This document shows positions 49,109 to 57,547 of a stretch of 64,000 nucleotides of DNA, piece after piece. Position numbers and translations under genes: made by a program. Source of the DNA: Arthrobacter sp. Soc17.1.1.1 (GTDB lineage Bacteria; Actinomycetota; Actinomycetes; Actinomycetales; Micrococcaceae); the NCBI RefSeq assembly GCF_036867195.1, contig NZ_JBAJII010000001.1, positions 3,472,001 through 3,536,000 on the forward strand, given 5' to 3'. How positions within the stretch are numbered: position 1 is the stretch's first letter; the number at the start of each line of letters is the position of its first letter. The notes beneath the pieces are model-generated. The model was not told where the DNA came from. It saw nothing but the letters and a program-made list of their open reading frames with translations, and ran no database searches.

Positions 49109-49711
49109 TCAGGTGAGGTTCGCGCAGGAGGCTCCCAGACCGGCGGCGAGCCCCAGGTTGGTCACGGTCGAGGCGGGTCGGGACTCCCAGCCGAACGCGG
49201 TGACGACCATCGACACATGGAGCTCCGCCCCGAGTCCCAGGAGGTCCCCGAGCAGGTTCGTCGGCACGCTCGTGACGTAGTGGCCCGCCCTGCTGTCGAA
49301 GCTGGTCGTCTGGATGAGATCGAATCCTGTCAGGGGCGCGAGAACCGATCCCAGACCCCTCGTCGCCCCCCGGACGTCCACCTGATCCGCAGAGTAGCCC
49401 GGCGGTGGATTCCAGTAGATCTCGGTCCGCCCCAGAACGTAGCGGCAGGGTGCGGTGAGACGAGGCGCGGGGATCGTGACGGCCGCGAATCCGCCGCCGG
49501 CCGCGGAGGTGCGCTGCCATGACGCCTCCGACGGTTGGATCAGCGGGGCGCCCGGCGCGACGAGCAGGACGCCCAGGACCAGGGCTGCGGCCGACAGGCG
49601 ACGGACGTGACGCGCAGTGCGCCGGGTGCGCCGGGGGCGCGTGGCGGTGTCCGGGTGCCGACGCGCCCTCTGCCGAGGGCGTCGACCTCCGTCGATCGAG
49701 TGCTGTGCCAT
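49109..49711 (-). CDS. Secreted protein of the SipW cluster
   Basis: 200 residues with a basic N-terminus (RRTARHVRR), a hydrophobic segment (LSAAALVLGVLLVAPGA) and then PSEASWQRTSAAGGGFAAV. The A(S/A)W...G.F pattern right after the hydrophobic stretch is shared with the two SipW-type substrates encoded divergently at 50022 and 50654. The mature part has two Cys (PCRYVLG and SCANLT at the very C-terminus). It resembles surface or pilus-like small proteins of unknown function. It is divergent from the SipW-cluster genes and probably a third substrate. Confidence 0.65.
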   Translation of the reverse strand: MAQHSIDGGRRPRQRARRHPDTATRPRRTRRTARHVRRLSAAALVLGVLLVAPGAPLIQPSEASWQRTSAAGGGFAAVTIPAPRLTAPCRYVLGRTEIYWNPPPGYSADQVDVRGATRGLGSVLAPLTGFDLIQTTSFDSRAGHYVTSVPTNLLGDLLGLGAELHVSMVVTAFGWESRPASTVTNLGLAAGLGASCANLT

Positions 49712-50021
49712 GGTCCCTACCTGGGTCTGCGTGCTGCGCCGAGGGCCCTTCGTGGGCGTGTCCCGCTCGCGAGATGCTCCTCGGAGCGTGGCTCGGAACG
49801 GCCAGCATAGGCTGCTCCCCGTCCACCGGCCCTCCGTGCGCGGGCAACCTCCGGATTACTAGCGGACCGATCAGACATCGTCACCACCTGTCGAGCTCGG
49901 TCGTCCGTTCGGGTAGCCCGCGGTGACCTCTCGGCCCCGGTTCCGTAGCTGCTCGACCGGCTACAGTTCACGACGCCGGCGGGTCTCAGCCGGCCCACCT
50001 GCGAGCGCGAGGACGACTGCC

Positions 50022-50651
50022 ATGACCACGACCATCACCGAGGATGCACTGCTGAAACGGCGCCGGGTCCGGGCGGTACTGGCCGGGGGGCTGGTACTCG
50101 GCGTGGGAGCGGCCGTCACCCTTGCGGCGTGGAACGACTCCGAGTTCGCCACCGGGGCCTTCGCCTCAGGCCACTTCGACCTGAGGGGGAGCACGGACGG
50201 CACCACCTTCGCCGACCATTCCGCCGCTGCCACCGCTGCCACGCTGGGCTTCACCGTGAATCCGACGAACCTGTCGCCCACCGACGTCGTCTACGCCCCC
50301 TTCGCGGTCGCTCTCGACGAGGGCACGACCTACGACGCGGACGTCACGCTGTCCCTTTCCTCGGTCACGGGGGATCTCAACGCCGTGACCTATGAGGTGC
50401 TGCGGTCGGAGGACTTCGGCTGTGACGGCTCCACCTCCGGGGAGTCGCTGGTGCCGGCCGGCACACCACTCGACGCGGAGCTCGGTGACGTCGGCTTCAC
50501 CCTCGCGAGACCATCTGGAACCGGAACCGGGACCGGCCCGGACACCCACCTCTCACCCGTCAACCTCTGCTTCAAGGTCACGGCCGGGCAGATCTCCCAG
50601 GGCGCCACCGGTACCGCAGGCTGGGAGTTCGCAGCAGGATCCCTGCCCTGA
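50022..50651 (+). CDS. SipW-dependent-type secreted protein 1
   Basis: 209 residues. The N-terminus has a basic stretch (LLKRRRVRAV), a hydrophobic helix (LAGGLVLGVGAAVTLAAW) and the tail NDSEFATGAFASGHFDL. This is the SipW-type signal peptide seen in TasA-like and camelysin-like proteins. The mature part is rich in beta strands with a C-terminal CFKVTAGQISQGATG. Two Cys (DFGCDG, NLCFKV) may pair. It may be a secreted surface fibre or matrix protein. The start ATG follows GAGGACGACTGCC. The next gene starts three bases after its stop. Confidence 0.78.
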   Translation: MTTTITEDALLKRRRVRAVLAGGLVLGVGAAVTLAAWNDSEFATGAFASGHFDLRGSTDGTTFADHSAAATAATLGFTVNPTNLSPTDVVYAPFAVALDEGTTYDADVTLSLSSVTGDLNAVTYEVLRSEDFGCDGSTSGESLVPAGTPLDAELGDVGFTLARPSGTGTGTGPDTHLSPVNLCFKVTAGQISQGATGTAGWEFAAGSLP

Positions 50652-50653
50652 TC

Positions 50654-51322
50654 ATGGGCACCCATCGGGCGACCCGGGAGAGATCCGCCGTCCCCCGGGT
50701 ACGGGCCGTTCTTGCGGGAGCCCTGGTGCTCGGCGTCGGCGCCTCGGTGACGACGGCGTCCTGGACGGATACGGAGTACGCCACGGGTTCGTTCGGCGCG
50801 AGTGTGTTCTCCATCGAGTCCACGGTCTCGGCACCGTACTCGGCCGCAGGCCCGTGGCGGACCAACGAGACAGCGCCGGGCGCCACGCTGACCTTCGATG
50901 CGGCCGGGATGCATCCGGGCAAGTCCGTCTACGCACCGATCGCCCTGCGGACCCAGCCTTCCTCGGTTGCCGGGACAGTGACGCTCGGCGGTGCCGCCGT
51001 GACGAACTCGACGACGACCCCGCCCCTGCTCGGCGCCGCGCTGGTCTACCGGGTCGTCCGGTCCGAGACCTGCGGTGCGGGCGCTTTCGGTTCAGGAGCG
51101 GCCTTCGTCGTCGGGTCCGCGACGTCCGCCCAGCCGCTCACGACCGGGCAGACCGCAGGAGCGGCTACCCTCCCCGCCGCAACGGCCACAACCCCTGGAA
51201 GCAGCGTGCACTTCTGCTTCGAGGTGACCCTGCCGCCCACCAACCCGACCAGTGCCAGCAACGGCCTGCAGGGCAAATCGGCGAGCGCGGTCTGGCTGTT
51301 CTCCGCTGTGTCCGCGCCATGA
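50654..51322 (+). CDS. SipW-dependent-type secreted protein 2
   Basis: 222 residues and clearly related in plan to the preceding protein: basic start, hydrophobic VLAGALVLGVGASVTTASW, then TDTEYATGSFGASVFSIES. The C-terminus has HFCFEVTLPPTNPTS, like the CFKVTAG segment of protein 1. Cys residues occur in SETCGAG and HFCFEV. Secreted by the linked signal peptidase. The start ATG 50654 lies three bases after the upstream stop, and its own stop overlaps the sipW start (ATGA). Confidence 0.78.
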   Translation: MGTHRATRERSAVPRVRAVLAGALVLGVGASVTTASWTDTEYATGSFGASVFSIESTVSAPYSAAGPWRTNETAPGATLTFDAAGMHPGKSVYAPIALRTQPSSVAGTVTLGGAAVTNSTTTPPLLGAALVYRVVRSETCGAGAFGSGAAFVVGSATSAQPLTTGQTAGAATLPAATATTPGSSVHFCFEVTLPPTNPTSASNGLQGKSASAVWLFSAVSAP

Positions 51323-51888
51323 CCCGGGGCATCGACCAGGCGCCGCCGGGACCGTCACGGAGCCCGCTGCTGGTGCTCCGCGAGATCCTGCTGAACCTGG
51401 CTGCGGTCGGAGGCGCGGTGTGTATCGTGCTGGTCCTGCTCGCCCTGGTCCTCGACATCACCCTGATCATGTTCAAGACGGGATCCATGGCGCCGACGAT
51501 CCCTGCCGGCTCGGTCGCCGTCGTCCGGGAGATCCCGGCGTCCGACATCGCCGTCGGAGATGTCGTGACCATCGACCGGCCTGACGCCCTTCCCATCACC
51601 CACCGCGTGATGACGGTGGGCGATGGCGGCGGAGAACAACGGGTCGTCACCATGAAGGGTGACGCCAACGCGTCCGACGACCCGGCGCCCTACACCGTGG
51701 CCTCCGCCCGGCTGGTGCTCGGGTCCGTGCCGAACCTCGCACCCTTGATCGTCCGCCTGTCGGAACCACCGGTCATGGCAGCCATCACCCTGGTCGTCGC
51801 CGGCCTCGTCGCGTGGGGAAGTTGGCCCACTGCGAGGAAGCATCCATCGTCCCCGCGGAGGCATCGGATTCGGCCCGACCACCCCTGA
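51319..51888 (+). CDS. sipW: SipW-type signal peptidase I
   Basis: 189 residues. Transmembrane helices at about 20-50 and 160-182. The catalytic Ser is Ser56 in FKTGSMAPTIPAGS. Instead of the bacterial Lys it has His95 (PITHRVMTV), the Ser/His type of archaeal, endoplasmic-reticulum and SipW peptidases. The third conserved box is TMKGDANASDDP. It should cleave the signal peptides of the neighbouring proteins on the outer face of the membrane. ATG 51319 overlaps the upstream stop by 4 nt. Confidence 0.92.
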   Translation: MTRGIDQAPPGPSRSPLLVLREILLNLAAVGGAVCIVLVLLALVLDITLIMFKTGSMAPTIPAGSVAVVREIPASDIAVGDVVTIDRPDALPITHRVMTVGDGGGEQRVVTMKGDANASDDPAPYTVASARLVLGSVPNLAPLIVRLSEPPVMAAITLVVAGLVAWGSWPTARKHPSSPRRHRIRPDHP

Positions 51889-51915
51889 TCGACAGGGAGT
51901 GGGACGAAACCCCTG

Positions 51916-51950
51916 CTGCAACTGCCCTAAACGTGCAGTATGATGCACTC
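51916..51950 (+). promoter_or_regulatory. Leaderless promoter and operator of the XRE-cupin gene
   Basis: CTGCAA (51916-51921), 17 bp, TATGAT (51939-51944), then GCACTC to the ATG at 51951. The dyad GTGCA (51933-51937) / TGCAC (51944-51948) straddles the -10. Confidence 0.6.
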
Positions 51951-52553
51951 ATGACTGTCGATGCTGCAACGCTTGCGAGGGCGATCGGTGAGCGCGTGAA
52001 GGATGAGCGCCTGAACCGTCGCCTCACCCTGGACCAACTGGCCGAAACGACGGGCGTGAGCCGTCGGATGATCATCAACATCGAACAGGGTGCCACGAAC
52101 CCGAGTGTGGGCACACTGCTGAAGATCAGCGATGCCCTCGGCGTCGGCCTGCCCAAGCTGGTCGAACCGCCGCGCACCGCGCCCAGATCCGTGACACGCA
52201 GAGGTGAAGGTGCTGCCCTGTGGACGGGTGACCGGGGCGGTACGGGGGTCCTGATGGCGGGCACCCGCTCACCGGATGTCCTCGAGCTCTGGGACTGGAC
52301 GCTCGAAGCGCAGGAACAGCACACCAGCGAGGCCCACGCGGCAGGGACGATGGAAGTGCTGCAGGTGCAGCAGGGCGCGCTCACGGTCACCGTGGCCGGC
52401 GAACCCGTCGCCCTGGGCGAGGGGGATGCGCTGACCTTCGCCGGCGATGTGGACCACAGCTACGTGAACCACGGCGACACCACGACACGCTTCACGCTGG
52501 CCGTCTTCGAGCCCGGTGTCGGGTCCACCCAGAAGGACGGCACCCATGACTGA
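51951..52553 (+). CDS. XRE-cupin regulator
   Basis: 200 residues. An N-terminal helix-turn-helix at 8-65 (RVKDERLNRRLTLDQLAETT, GVSRRMIINIEQGATNPSVG, LLKISDALGVGLPKL) is followed by a C-terminal cupin domain (TMEVLQVQQGALTVTVAGEP, ALGEGDALTFAGDVDHSYVN) that binds a small ligand. It is the first gene of a run with B3/4, EamA, DapA-like and MFS genes. It seems leaderless: TATGAT (51939-51944) then six bases then ATG, with CTGCAA 17 bp further upstream. The inverted repeat GTGCA-(6 nt)-TGCAC (51933-51948) overlaps the -10, indicating autoregulation. Confidence 0.9.
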   Translation: MTVDAATLARAIGERVKDERLNRRLTLDQLAETTGVSRRMIINIEQGATNPSVGTLLKISDALGVGLPKLVEPPRTAPRSVTRRGEGAALWTGDRGGTGVLMAGTRSPDVLELWDWTLEAQEQHTSEAHAAGTMEVLQVQQGALTVTVAGEPVALGEGDALTFAGDVDHSYVNHGDTTTRFTLAVFEPGVGSTQKDGTHD

Positions 52554-53307
52554 GCCACGGCGGCATCAGGACTTCCTCGACGCGGCCCGCGTCGACAGGG
52601 CGGTGTTCGCGCTGCGCCCCGATTACCGGGCGCTGCTGATCGCCGTCGACGGGCTGGTTCCCGGCCCCAGCGACGCCGGGAGCGAGGCGCTGCTGCAGGG
52701 AGCAGAAGCGGCCGCAGGCGCCTGGCTGGCGGAGCGACAGGTCACGGAGCTCCCTCATGTCGTGGCGTGGCGGGAGGCGTACCAGGGCTTCGGTGCGAAA
52801 CCGAACCGCACACGCAACAGCCTCGAAGCGCTCCTGCGGCGCACGCCTGCGGGCCTGCCGCGCGTGAACCGCCTGACGGACATCTACAACGCGGTCTCGG
52901 TGCTGCACAGGATCCCCCTCGGCGGCGAGGATCTCACCCGGTACCAGGGATCCCCCGCCCTCATCCGCGCCACGGGGGACGAGATCTTCGACACCGCAAG
53001 CAACGGCGAGACCGTCATCGAGCATCCCGAGCCGGGAGAGGTCGTGTGGAGTGATGACGCAGGTGTGACGTGCCGCCGCTGGAACTGGAGGCAGGGCCGG
53101 CGGACCCAGCTCACGGACGACACGACGTCGGCCCTGTTCATCCTCGATGCGCTCGCACCTCTGACCGACCATGCCCTGATCGCTGCCGCGGATGACCTGT
53201 GCGGCCACCTGAAGCGGTTGGGACCCGATGTCACGATCGTCCGCCGCCTGCTCACCGCCGGCACTACCGGTGCGTCCGGTCCGACCGCCGGTGACGGACG
53301 ATCATGA
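52546..53307 (+). CDS. B3/B4 tRNA-binding domain protein (free-standing editing-like)
   Basis: 253 residues. The B3/4 domain is the amino acid editing module of phenylalanyl-tRNA synthetase beta and also occurs alone. Here: ELPHVVAWREAYQGFGAKPN, RTRNSLEALLRRTPAGLPRV, RLTDIYNAVSVLHRIPLGGE, DEIFDTASNGETVIEHPEPG, and VVWSDDAGVTCRRWNWRQG. Free-standing members are thought to hydrolyse mischarged tRNA in trans or to recognise amino acids. ATG 52546 overlaps the XRE-cupin stop by 8 nt. It is followed at 4 nt overlap by an EamA exporter, so regulator, sensing/editing and export are linked. Confidence 0.85.
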   Translation: MTEPRRHQDFLDAARVDRAVFALRPDYRALLIAVDGLVPGPSDAGSEALLQGAEAAAGAWLAERQVTELPHVVAWREAYQGFGAKPNRTRNSLEALLRRTPAGLPRVNRLTDIYNAVSVLHRIPLGGEDLTRYQGSPALIRATGDEIFDTASNGETVIEHPEPGEVVWSDDAGVTCRRWNWRQGRRTQLTDDTTSALFILDALAPLTDHALIAAADDLCGHLKRLGPDVTIVRRLLTAGTTGASGPTAGDGRS

Positions 53308-54203
53308 TCCGTCCCGGGGCGCGTGTCCCCGTCCCTCCGTGGGGGCTGGCGGTGACCGCGATGCTGTCCGTGCAGCTCGGTTCCGCGCTGTCCGTGGATC
53401 TCATCGGGCAGGTCGGTGCGGCAGGTACGGCCTGGCTCCGACTGAGCATGGGCGCGGTGATCTTCCTGGTCATCGCCCGACCACCCCTGTCCAGGGTGCG
53501 CCGCTCCGACGTCCCCCTGCTCCTCGGACTCGGGGTGACGACCGGGCTGGTCACCATCGGGTTCCTGTCCGCACTCGAACACATCCCGCTGGGCACCGCG
53601 GTCGCGATCGAATTCCTCGGCCCGCTCACCGTCGCCGCCCTCCGGACCCACTCGACCCGCGCCCTGGTCTGGCCGGGACTCGCCCTGTGCGGCGTCGTCC
53701 TCCTCACCGAGCCCTGGCACGGCGAGGTGAACCTGATCGGCGTCATGTACGCGGCACTGGCCGCGATCGGATGGGGGATCTACATCACCCTCACCCAGCG
53801 GATCGGTGACCGGTTCACGGGCATCTCCGCCCTGTCCCTGACCATCCCCGTCGCCGCCCTGACAGCTGCAGTCATCGGGGTCCCACAGGCAGCCGGCCAC
53901 CTGGACCTCGGCGTCCTCGCGGCAGCTGCGGGCCTGGCCGTCCTGCTGCCCGTGCTGCCCTTCGCGCTCGAGATGCTGGCCCTACGACGCATGACGGCCA
54001 CCGCATTCGGGACGCTCATGTCGCTGGAACCCGCGATGGGACTCCTGCTCGGACTGATCGTCCTTCACCAGCAGCCCTCCCCCCTCCAGCTCGCCGGGAT
54101 CCTCCTGGTCGTCCTGGCCGGTGCCGCAGCCCAACGCGGCGGCCGCCGGACCCCGTCCCCCGAACCAGCACACAGCACACCCGAGCTCGGCCCCACGCCC
54201 TAG
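53304..54203 (+). CDS. EamA (RhtA-like) exporter
   Basis: 299 residues with ten transmembrane helices and the duplicated EamA unit: AWLRLSMGAVIFLVIARPPL, LLLGLGVTTGLVTIGFLSAL, VALEHIPLGTAVAIEFLGPL in the first half and EMLALRRMTATAFGTLMSLE, PAMGLLLGLIVLHQQPSPLQ in the second. The RhtA group exports threonine, homoserine and other amino acids. It overlaps the B3/4 gene by 4 nt. An amino acid or analogue is the likely cargo. Confidence 0.9.
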   Translation: MIRPGARVPVPPWGLAVTAMLSVQLGSALSVDLIGQVGAAGTAWLRLSMGAVIFLVIARPPLSRVRRSDVPLLLGLGVTTGLVTIGFLSALEHIPLGTAVAIEFLGPLTVAALRTHSTRALVWPGLALCGVVLLTEPWHGEVNLIGVMYAALAAIGWGIYITLTQRIGDRFTGISALSLTIPVAALTAAVIGVPQAAGHLDLGVLAAAAGLAVLLPVLPFALEMLALRRMTATAFGTLMSLEPAMGLLLGLIVLHQQPSPLQLAGILLVVLAGAAAQRGGRRTPSPEPAHSTPELGPTP

Positions 54204-54251
54204 GCACGGCCTCCACGTCGTCCCGGTTCCTCACCCCCCAGGAGTCCTCTC

Positions 54252-55148
54252 ATGTTCACCGGGCTCAGCGCCTTTCCCCTCACACCCCTCCAGCACGACG
54301 CCGTCCACGAGGAGTCCTTCATCCGCCTGGTCGACCGGCTCGCAGCGGCCGGCGTCGACTCGATCACGGCACTGGGATCGACCGGCTCGTACGCGTACCT
54401 CACCACCGAGGAACGACACCGCGTCGCCCACCTCGCTGTCGCGCACGCGGCCGGAACCCCGGTCCTCGTCGGCATCGGAGCGCTACGGACCTCCCATGTC
54501 CTGGCCAACGCGGAGAACGCGGAAGAGGCCGGCGCGTCCGGCCTGCTGTTGGCGCCGATGACGTACCAGCCGCTCACGCCCGATGATGTGTACGGGCTCT
54601 TCCGGACCGTCACGACGCACTCGTCGCTGCCCGTCATCGTGTACGACAACCCCGGGACCACGCATTTCACGTTCTCGCTCGAGCTCTACGGGCGGATCGC
54701 CGAGCTGCCCGGCATCGCATCGATCAAGATCCCCGCCGTACCCGCGGACCCCGAGCAGGCGCAGGCCCGGGTCAGGAGCATCAGGGCCGTCATCCCCGAC
54801 CATGTGGGCATCGGGGTGTCCGGGGACGCCAGCGCAGCTGCCGGCCTCGCCGCCGGATGCGATACCTGGTACTCGGTGATCGGCGGGACCCTGCCGGTGC
54901 TCGCCTCGAGGATCACCCGTGCGGCCGGGGAGGGCCGGATGGTGGACGCCGCAACGGAATCCCGGCGGCTCGCTCCCCTGTGGGACCTGTTCACCGAGTT
55001 CGGGGGGAGCATCCAGGTGGTCGCCGCCATCGCGGAACACCTGGGGCTGGTGCCCTCGGCGAGCCTGCCCCTTCCCCTCCAGGGCCTGGGCGAGAAGCAG
55101 CGTTCCCGGGTCGCCGAGGTCATCGATGAACTCGGCCTCGACGAGTAG
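54252..55148 (+). CDS. Dihydrodipicolinate synthase (DapA) family aldolase/lyase
   Basis: 298 residues, a TIM-barrel class I lyase with the Schiff-base Lys159 (ASIKIPAVP) and Tyr131 (VIVYDNPGTT). The GSTGS motif (42-46) replaces the GTTGE of true DapA, so it is probably not lysine biosynthesis but another pyruvate-type lyase (keto-deoxy acid aldolase, 4-hydroxy-2-oxo type). It is 48 bp after the EamA gene, with CAGGAG before ATG 54252, and belongs to the same run. Its reaction is unknown. Confidence 0.85.
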   Translation: MFTGLSAFPLTPLQHDAVHEESFIRLVDRLAAAGVDSITALGSTGSYAYLTTEERHRVAHLAVAHAAGTPVLVGIGALRTSHVLANAENAEEAGASGLLLAPMTYQPLTPDDVYGLFRTVTTHSSLPVIVYDNPGTTHFTFSLELYGRIAELPGIASIKIPAVPADPEQAQARVRSIRAVIPDHVGIGVSGDASAAAGLAAGCDTWYSVIGGTLPVLASRITRAAGEGRMVDAATESRRLAPLWDLFTEFGGSIQVVAAIAEHLGLVPSASLPLPLQGLGEKQRSRVAEVIDELGLDE

Positions 55149-56364
55149 ACACCCGGCGGTGCCACGCCGGGTACGGCGCCGGACAGGCCGACGACGCGGT
55201 GCGCTGGTGCGGTATGTCGTCGCCGCGACACTGGTGCGCAGCGCCGACGGCGGCGCCGTCGTCGCCATCGTGCTCCTCGCCCATGCTGTCGGGATGCCCG
55301 GCTGGGTCGCGGGTCTCCTCGGGGCATCGATCACAGCGCCCCACCTCCTCGGCCCCTTCATCGCCCGCCACCTGGACACAGCCCGCGACGGGCGTGCAGT
55401 GATCGCGGTGTCCGCGGTCCTTCACGGCGTACTGCTGGGCGCCGCTGCGCTGCTCATGCCGGTCACCTGGGCACTCTGGCCCGCGGTGCTGCTCCTCATC
55501 TCCGGGATGTTCGGCCCGATGCTCACCGGAGGTATCAGCAGCCGCCTGCCCTCCATCGCGGGCCCGGACCAGCACGCCCAGCGCAGGGCGCAGAGCTGGG
55601 ATGTGGCGACGTACGGCTTCAGCGGCACACTCGGACCGGCAGCGGTTGCAGGGATCGCGGCGGCGTCCCACCCCCTGACGGCAACCCTGGTCCTCGCCGT
55701 GGCATCCGTCGTGGGCGCTGCCGCCGTGCTGGCGCTCCCCCGGCAGGCCCCACCCGACCCGGCGGTCGACGTCCCCACACCCCTGCGGACCCTGGAGGGT
55801 ATCTGGCGGTACGGTCCGCTCCGACGCACCCTGGGCCTGACCGTCACCGTCGCTTTCTCGGTCGCAGCTCTTCCGATCCACGCCGTCGCCGTCGCCCCGC
55901 CGTCGGGTGGCGCGTCGGCGGCCGGTCTGCTGGTCGCGGGGTACGGCGTCGGGAACCTGCTCGGATCGGCGGGCCTGATGCTCCGACCGCTGCGCGGGGA
56001 CGCCGACCGGCTGATGACCCTGCTGTCCGTCCTCGTCGCCGTCACACTGAGCCTGGTCGTCGTCGGCCCGAACCTCCCGGTGTCGCTCCTCGCTTTCGGC
56101 CTGGCCGGTATCGCCAACGCGTTGTTCTTCGCCGCCACGCTGGCAGCCCGCAGCGAATACGCGCCCCGCGCGGCACGTGGCCAGGTGTTCGTCTGGGTCG
56201 GGGCCCTCAAGATCGCGGCAGGGTCTGCCGGGACTGCCACCGCCGGTGCGATCACAGGCTCCGCCGGCTGGGCACCCCTTGTCCTTGCGGCAGTGCTCAC
56301 CCTCCTGGCCGCCGGGATCAGCGCCCTGGGACGGGCGCGATCACTTCCTCATCGATCCGGGTAG
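55126..56364 (+). CDS. MFS transporter
   Basis: 412 residues with about 12 transmembrane helices (AVVAIVLLAHAVGMPGWVAG, ALWPAVLLLISGMFGPMLTG, ALLMPVTWALW, VTVAFSVAALPIHAVAVA, LVAVTLSLVVVGPNLP). The A-motif-like RSADGG / HLDTARDGRAV is in the first half. It is at the end of the XRE-cupin run and overlaps the DapA-like gene by 23 nt if ATG 55126 is used (GAGGT six bases upstream). GTG at 55207 is the alternative. The cargo may be the same compound as that of the EamA protein or its product. Confidence 0.82.
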   Translation: MNSASTSRHPAVPRRVRRRTGRRRGALVRYVVAATLVRSADGGAVVAIVLLAHAVGMPGWVAGLLGASITAPHLLGPFIARHLDTARDGRAVIAVSAVLHGVLLGAAALLMPVTWALWPAVLLLISGMFGPMLTGGISSRLPSIAGPDQHAQRRAQSWDVATYGFSGTLGPAAVAGIAAASHPLTATLVLAVASVVGAAAVLALPRQAPPDPAVDVPTPLRTLEGIWRYGPLRRTLGLTVTVAFSVAALPIHAVAVAPPSGGASAAGLLVAGYGVGNLLGSAGLMLRPLRGDADRLMTLLSVLVAVTLSLVVVGPNLPVSLLAFGLAGIANALFFAATLAARSEYAPRAARGQVFVWVGALKIAAGSAGTATAGAITGSAGWAPLVLAAVLTLLAAGISALGRARSLPHRSG

Positions 56365-56726
56365 TCCGTGCCGGCGCCCCTGCGGCCGTCGGGCCCGTTA
56401 CCTGTTGGGGGCCTCGCTCGTGTTCGGCATGGGCGTGACGATCTTCGCCGAGCGGTTGCCGGCATGGTGGGGCCCGTGTCGATCCTCGCCATGGTCCTCG
56501 CCGCGTCTGCGTTCCTGATCTGCTCCGTCCTCGGCTGCCGACGTGAGCGTACGGTGTCAGCACTGTCGCGAAATAGCCGGCCGAACGGCTCGTCACATGA
56601 GCGCCGGGGGTAGGAAATCGCTTGGCATGGAGAACGAACGGCGGGCTGCTACGGGTGCGGGCAGGCCGGTCTGCGACGTAGGTGAGTGGTGGAGAAGTAT
56701 GCGGTTCGACCTGCAAGGATGAGTCG
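56365..56726. other. Intergenic stretch with a degraded membrane-protein remnant
   Basis: 362 bp without a complete gene. In one plus frame, 56398-56475 reads YLLGASLVFGMGVTIFAERL. In the next frame, 56475-56560 reads PVSILAMVLAASAFLICSVL. Together they look like two transmembrane helices of a small protein broken by a frameshift. No start with ribosome binding site joins them. The rest contains nothing I recognise. Confidence 0.4.
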
Positions 56727-57470
56727 ATGCGATTGACGACGAAGACGTCCGGTGATGGTCCGTATCGGATAGGGCTCGTGCACGGGCTCGGCGGCGAGGG
56801 TGCAACCTGGCAGCCACTCGTCGACCGCCTCGTCGCAACCGGCGCCTACACAGTCACCACCGTCGACCTACGCGGGCACGGTGCCAGCGATCGGGCACAG
56901 TCCTACGGCCTCGACGAGTTCGCCGACGACGTCGTTCAGGCACTGCCCGCCGGCCTGGACAGCGTCGTCGGGCATTCCTTGGGTGGAGCGGTCCTCGTGC
57001 GGGCTGTCGGCCGACTGCAACCACGCCAGGCCGTCTATCTCGATCCGGGCTTCCAGCTCGCCCTCCCCACGACCGGGCTGACCGGCCGGCTGTTCTGGTC
57101 CGTCCCGGTACTCAGCATGGGTGCGGCAGCACTGATCCAGGCCCGCCGCGGGGCAAAGGTCCGGGCCGGCTACGACTCCACCACGCGCACCCTCCTCCGA
57201 GAGGCTCGAGGGCGTTTCGACGGCCGCATGGCACCAGGAGTCTTCAAGGAGGTCGCCTTCCACCCCATCACAGCCACCACACCCGTCGTGCCCTCCACTG
57301 TCGTCCTCACGGATGACTCCGCTGCCGTCCTCCCCGATGCCCTCGCAGACTCCCTCGAACGGGAAGGGTGGACGATCCGCCGGGTTGCCGGCGTACACCA
57401 CGACTTGCATCTCGAGGACCCGGACCGGACCGTCGCCCTGCTCGTGGACCTCTTCGCGCACACCCCTTGA
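56727..57470 (+). CDS. Alpha/beta hydrolase
   Basis: 247 residues. The oxyanion segment is LVHGLGGEGATW, the nucleophile elbow GHSLGGAVLV, and the last residues VAGVHHDLHLEDPD carry the catalytic His. The acid is probably Asp in VVLTDDSAAV. It belongs to the esterase / haloperoxidase-like superfamily (AB-hydrolase 1). The substrate is unknown. The start ATG at 56727 follows AAGGATGAG. A convergent terminator hairpin lies directly downstream. Confidence 0.9.
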   Translation: MRLTTKTSGDGPYRIGLVHGLGGEGATWQPLVDRLVATGAYTVTTVDLRGHGASDRAQSYGLDEFADDVVQALPAGLDSVVGHSLGGAVLVRAVGRLQPRQAVYLDPGFQLALPTTGLTGRLFWSVPVLSMGAAALIQARRGAKVRAGYDSTTRTLLREARGRFDGRMAPGVFKEVAFHPITATTPVVPSTVVLTDDSAAVLPDALADSLEREGWTIRRVAGVHHDLHLEDPDRTVALLVDLFAHTP

Positions 57471-57480
57471 ACCCGCCCGA

Positions 57481-57508
57481 GAAGCTACCCGCCGGGGCGG
57501 GAGGCTTC
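57481..57508. terminator. Hairpin between convergent genes
   Basis: GAAGCT-A-CCCGC ... GCGGG-A-GGCTTC, an 11-bp stem with one A/A mismatch and loop CGGG. It lies between the stops of the hydrolase (57470) and the DUF3500 gene (57548, opposite strand), so it can end both transcripts. Confidence 0.65.
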
Positions 57509-57547
57509 CGTCACGAAGCGGGAACGCCAACGGACTGCCTGCTGTGC

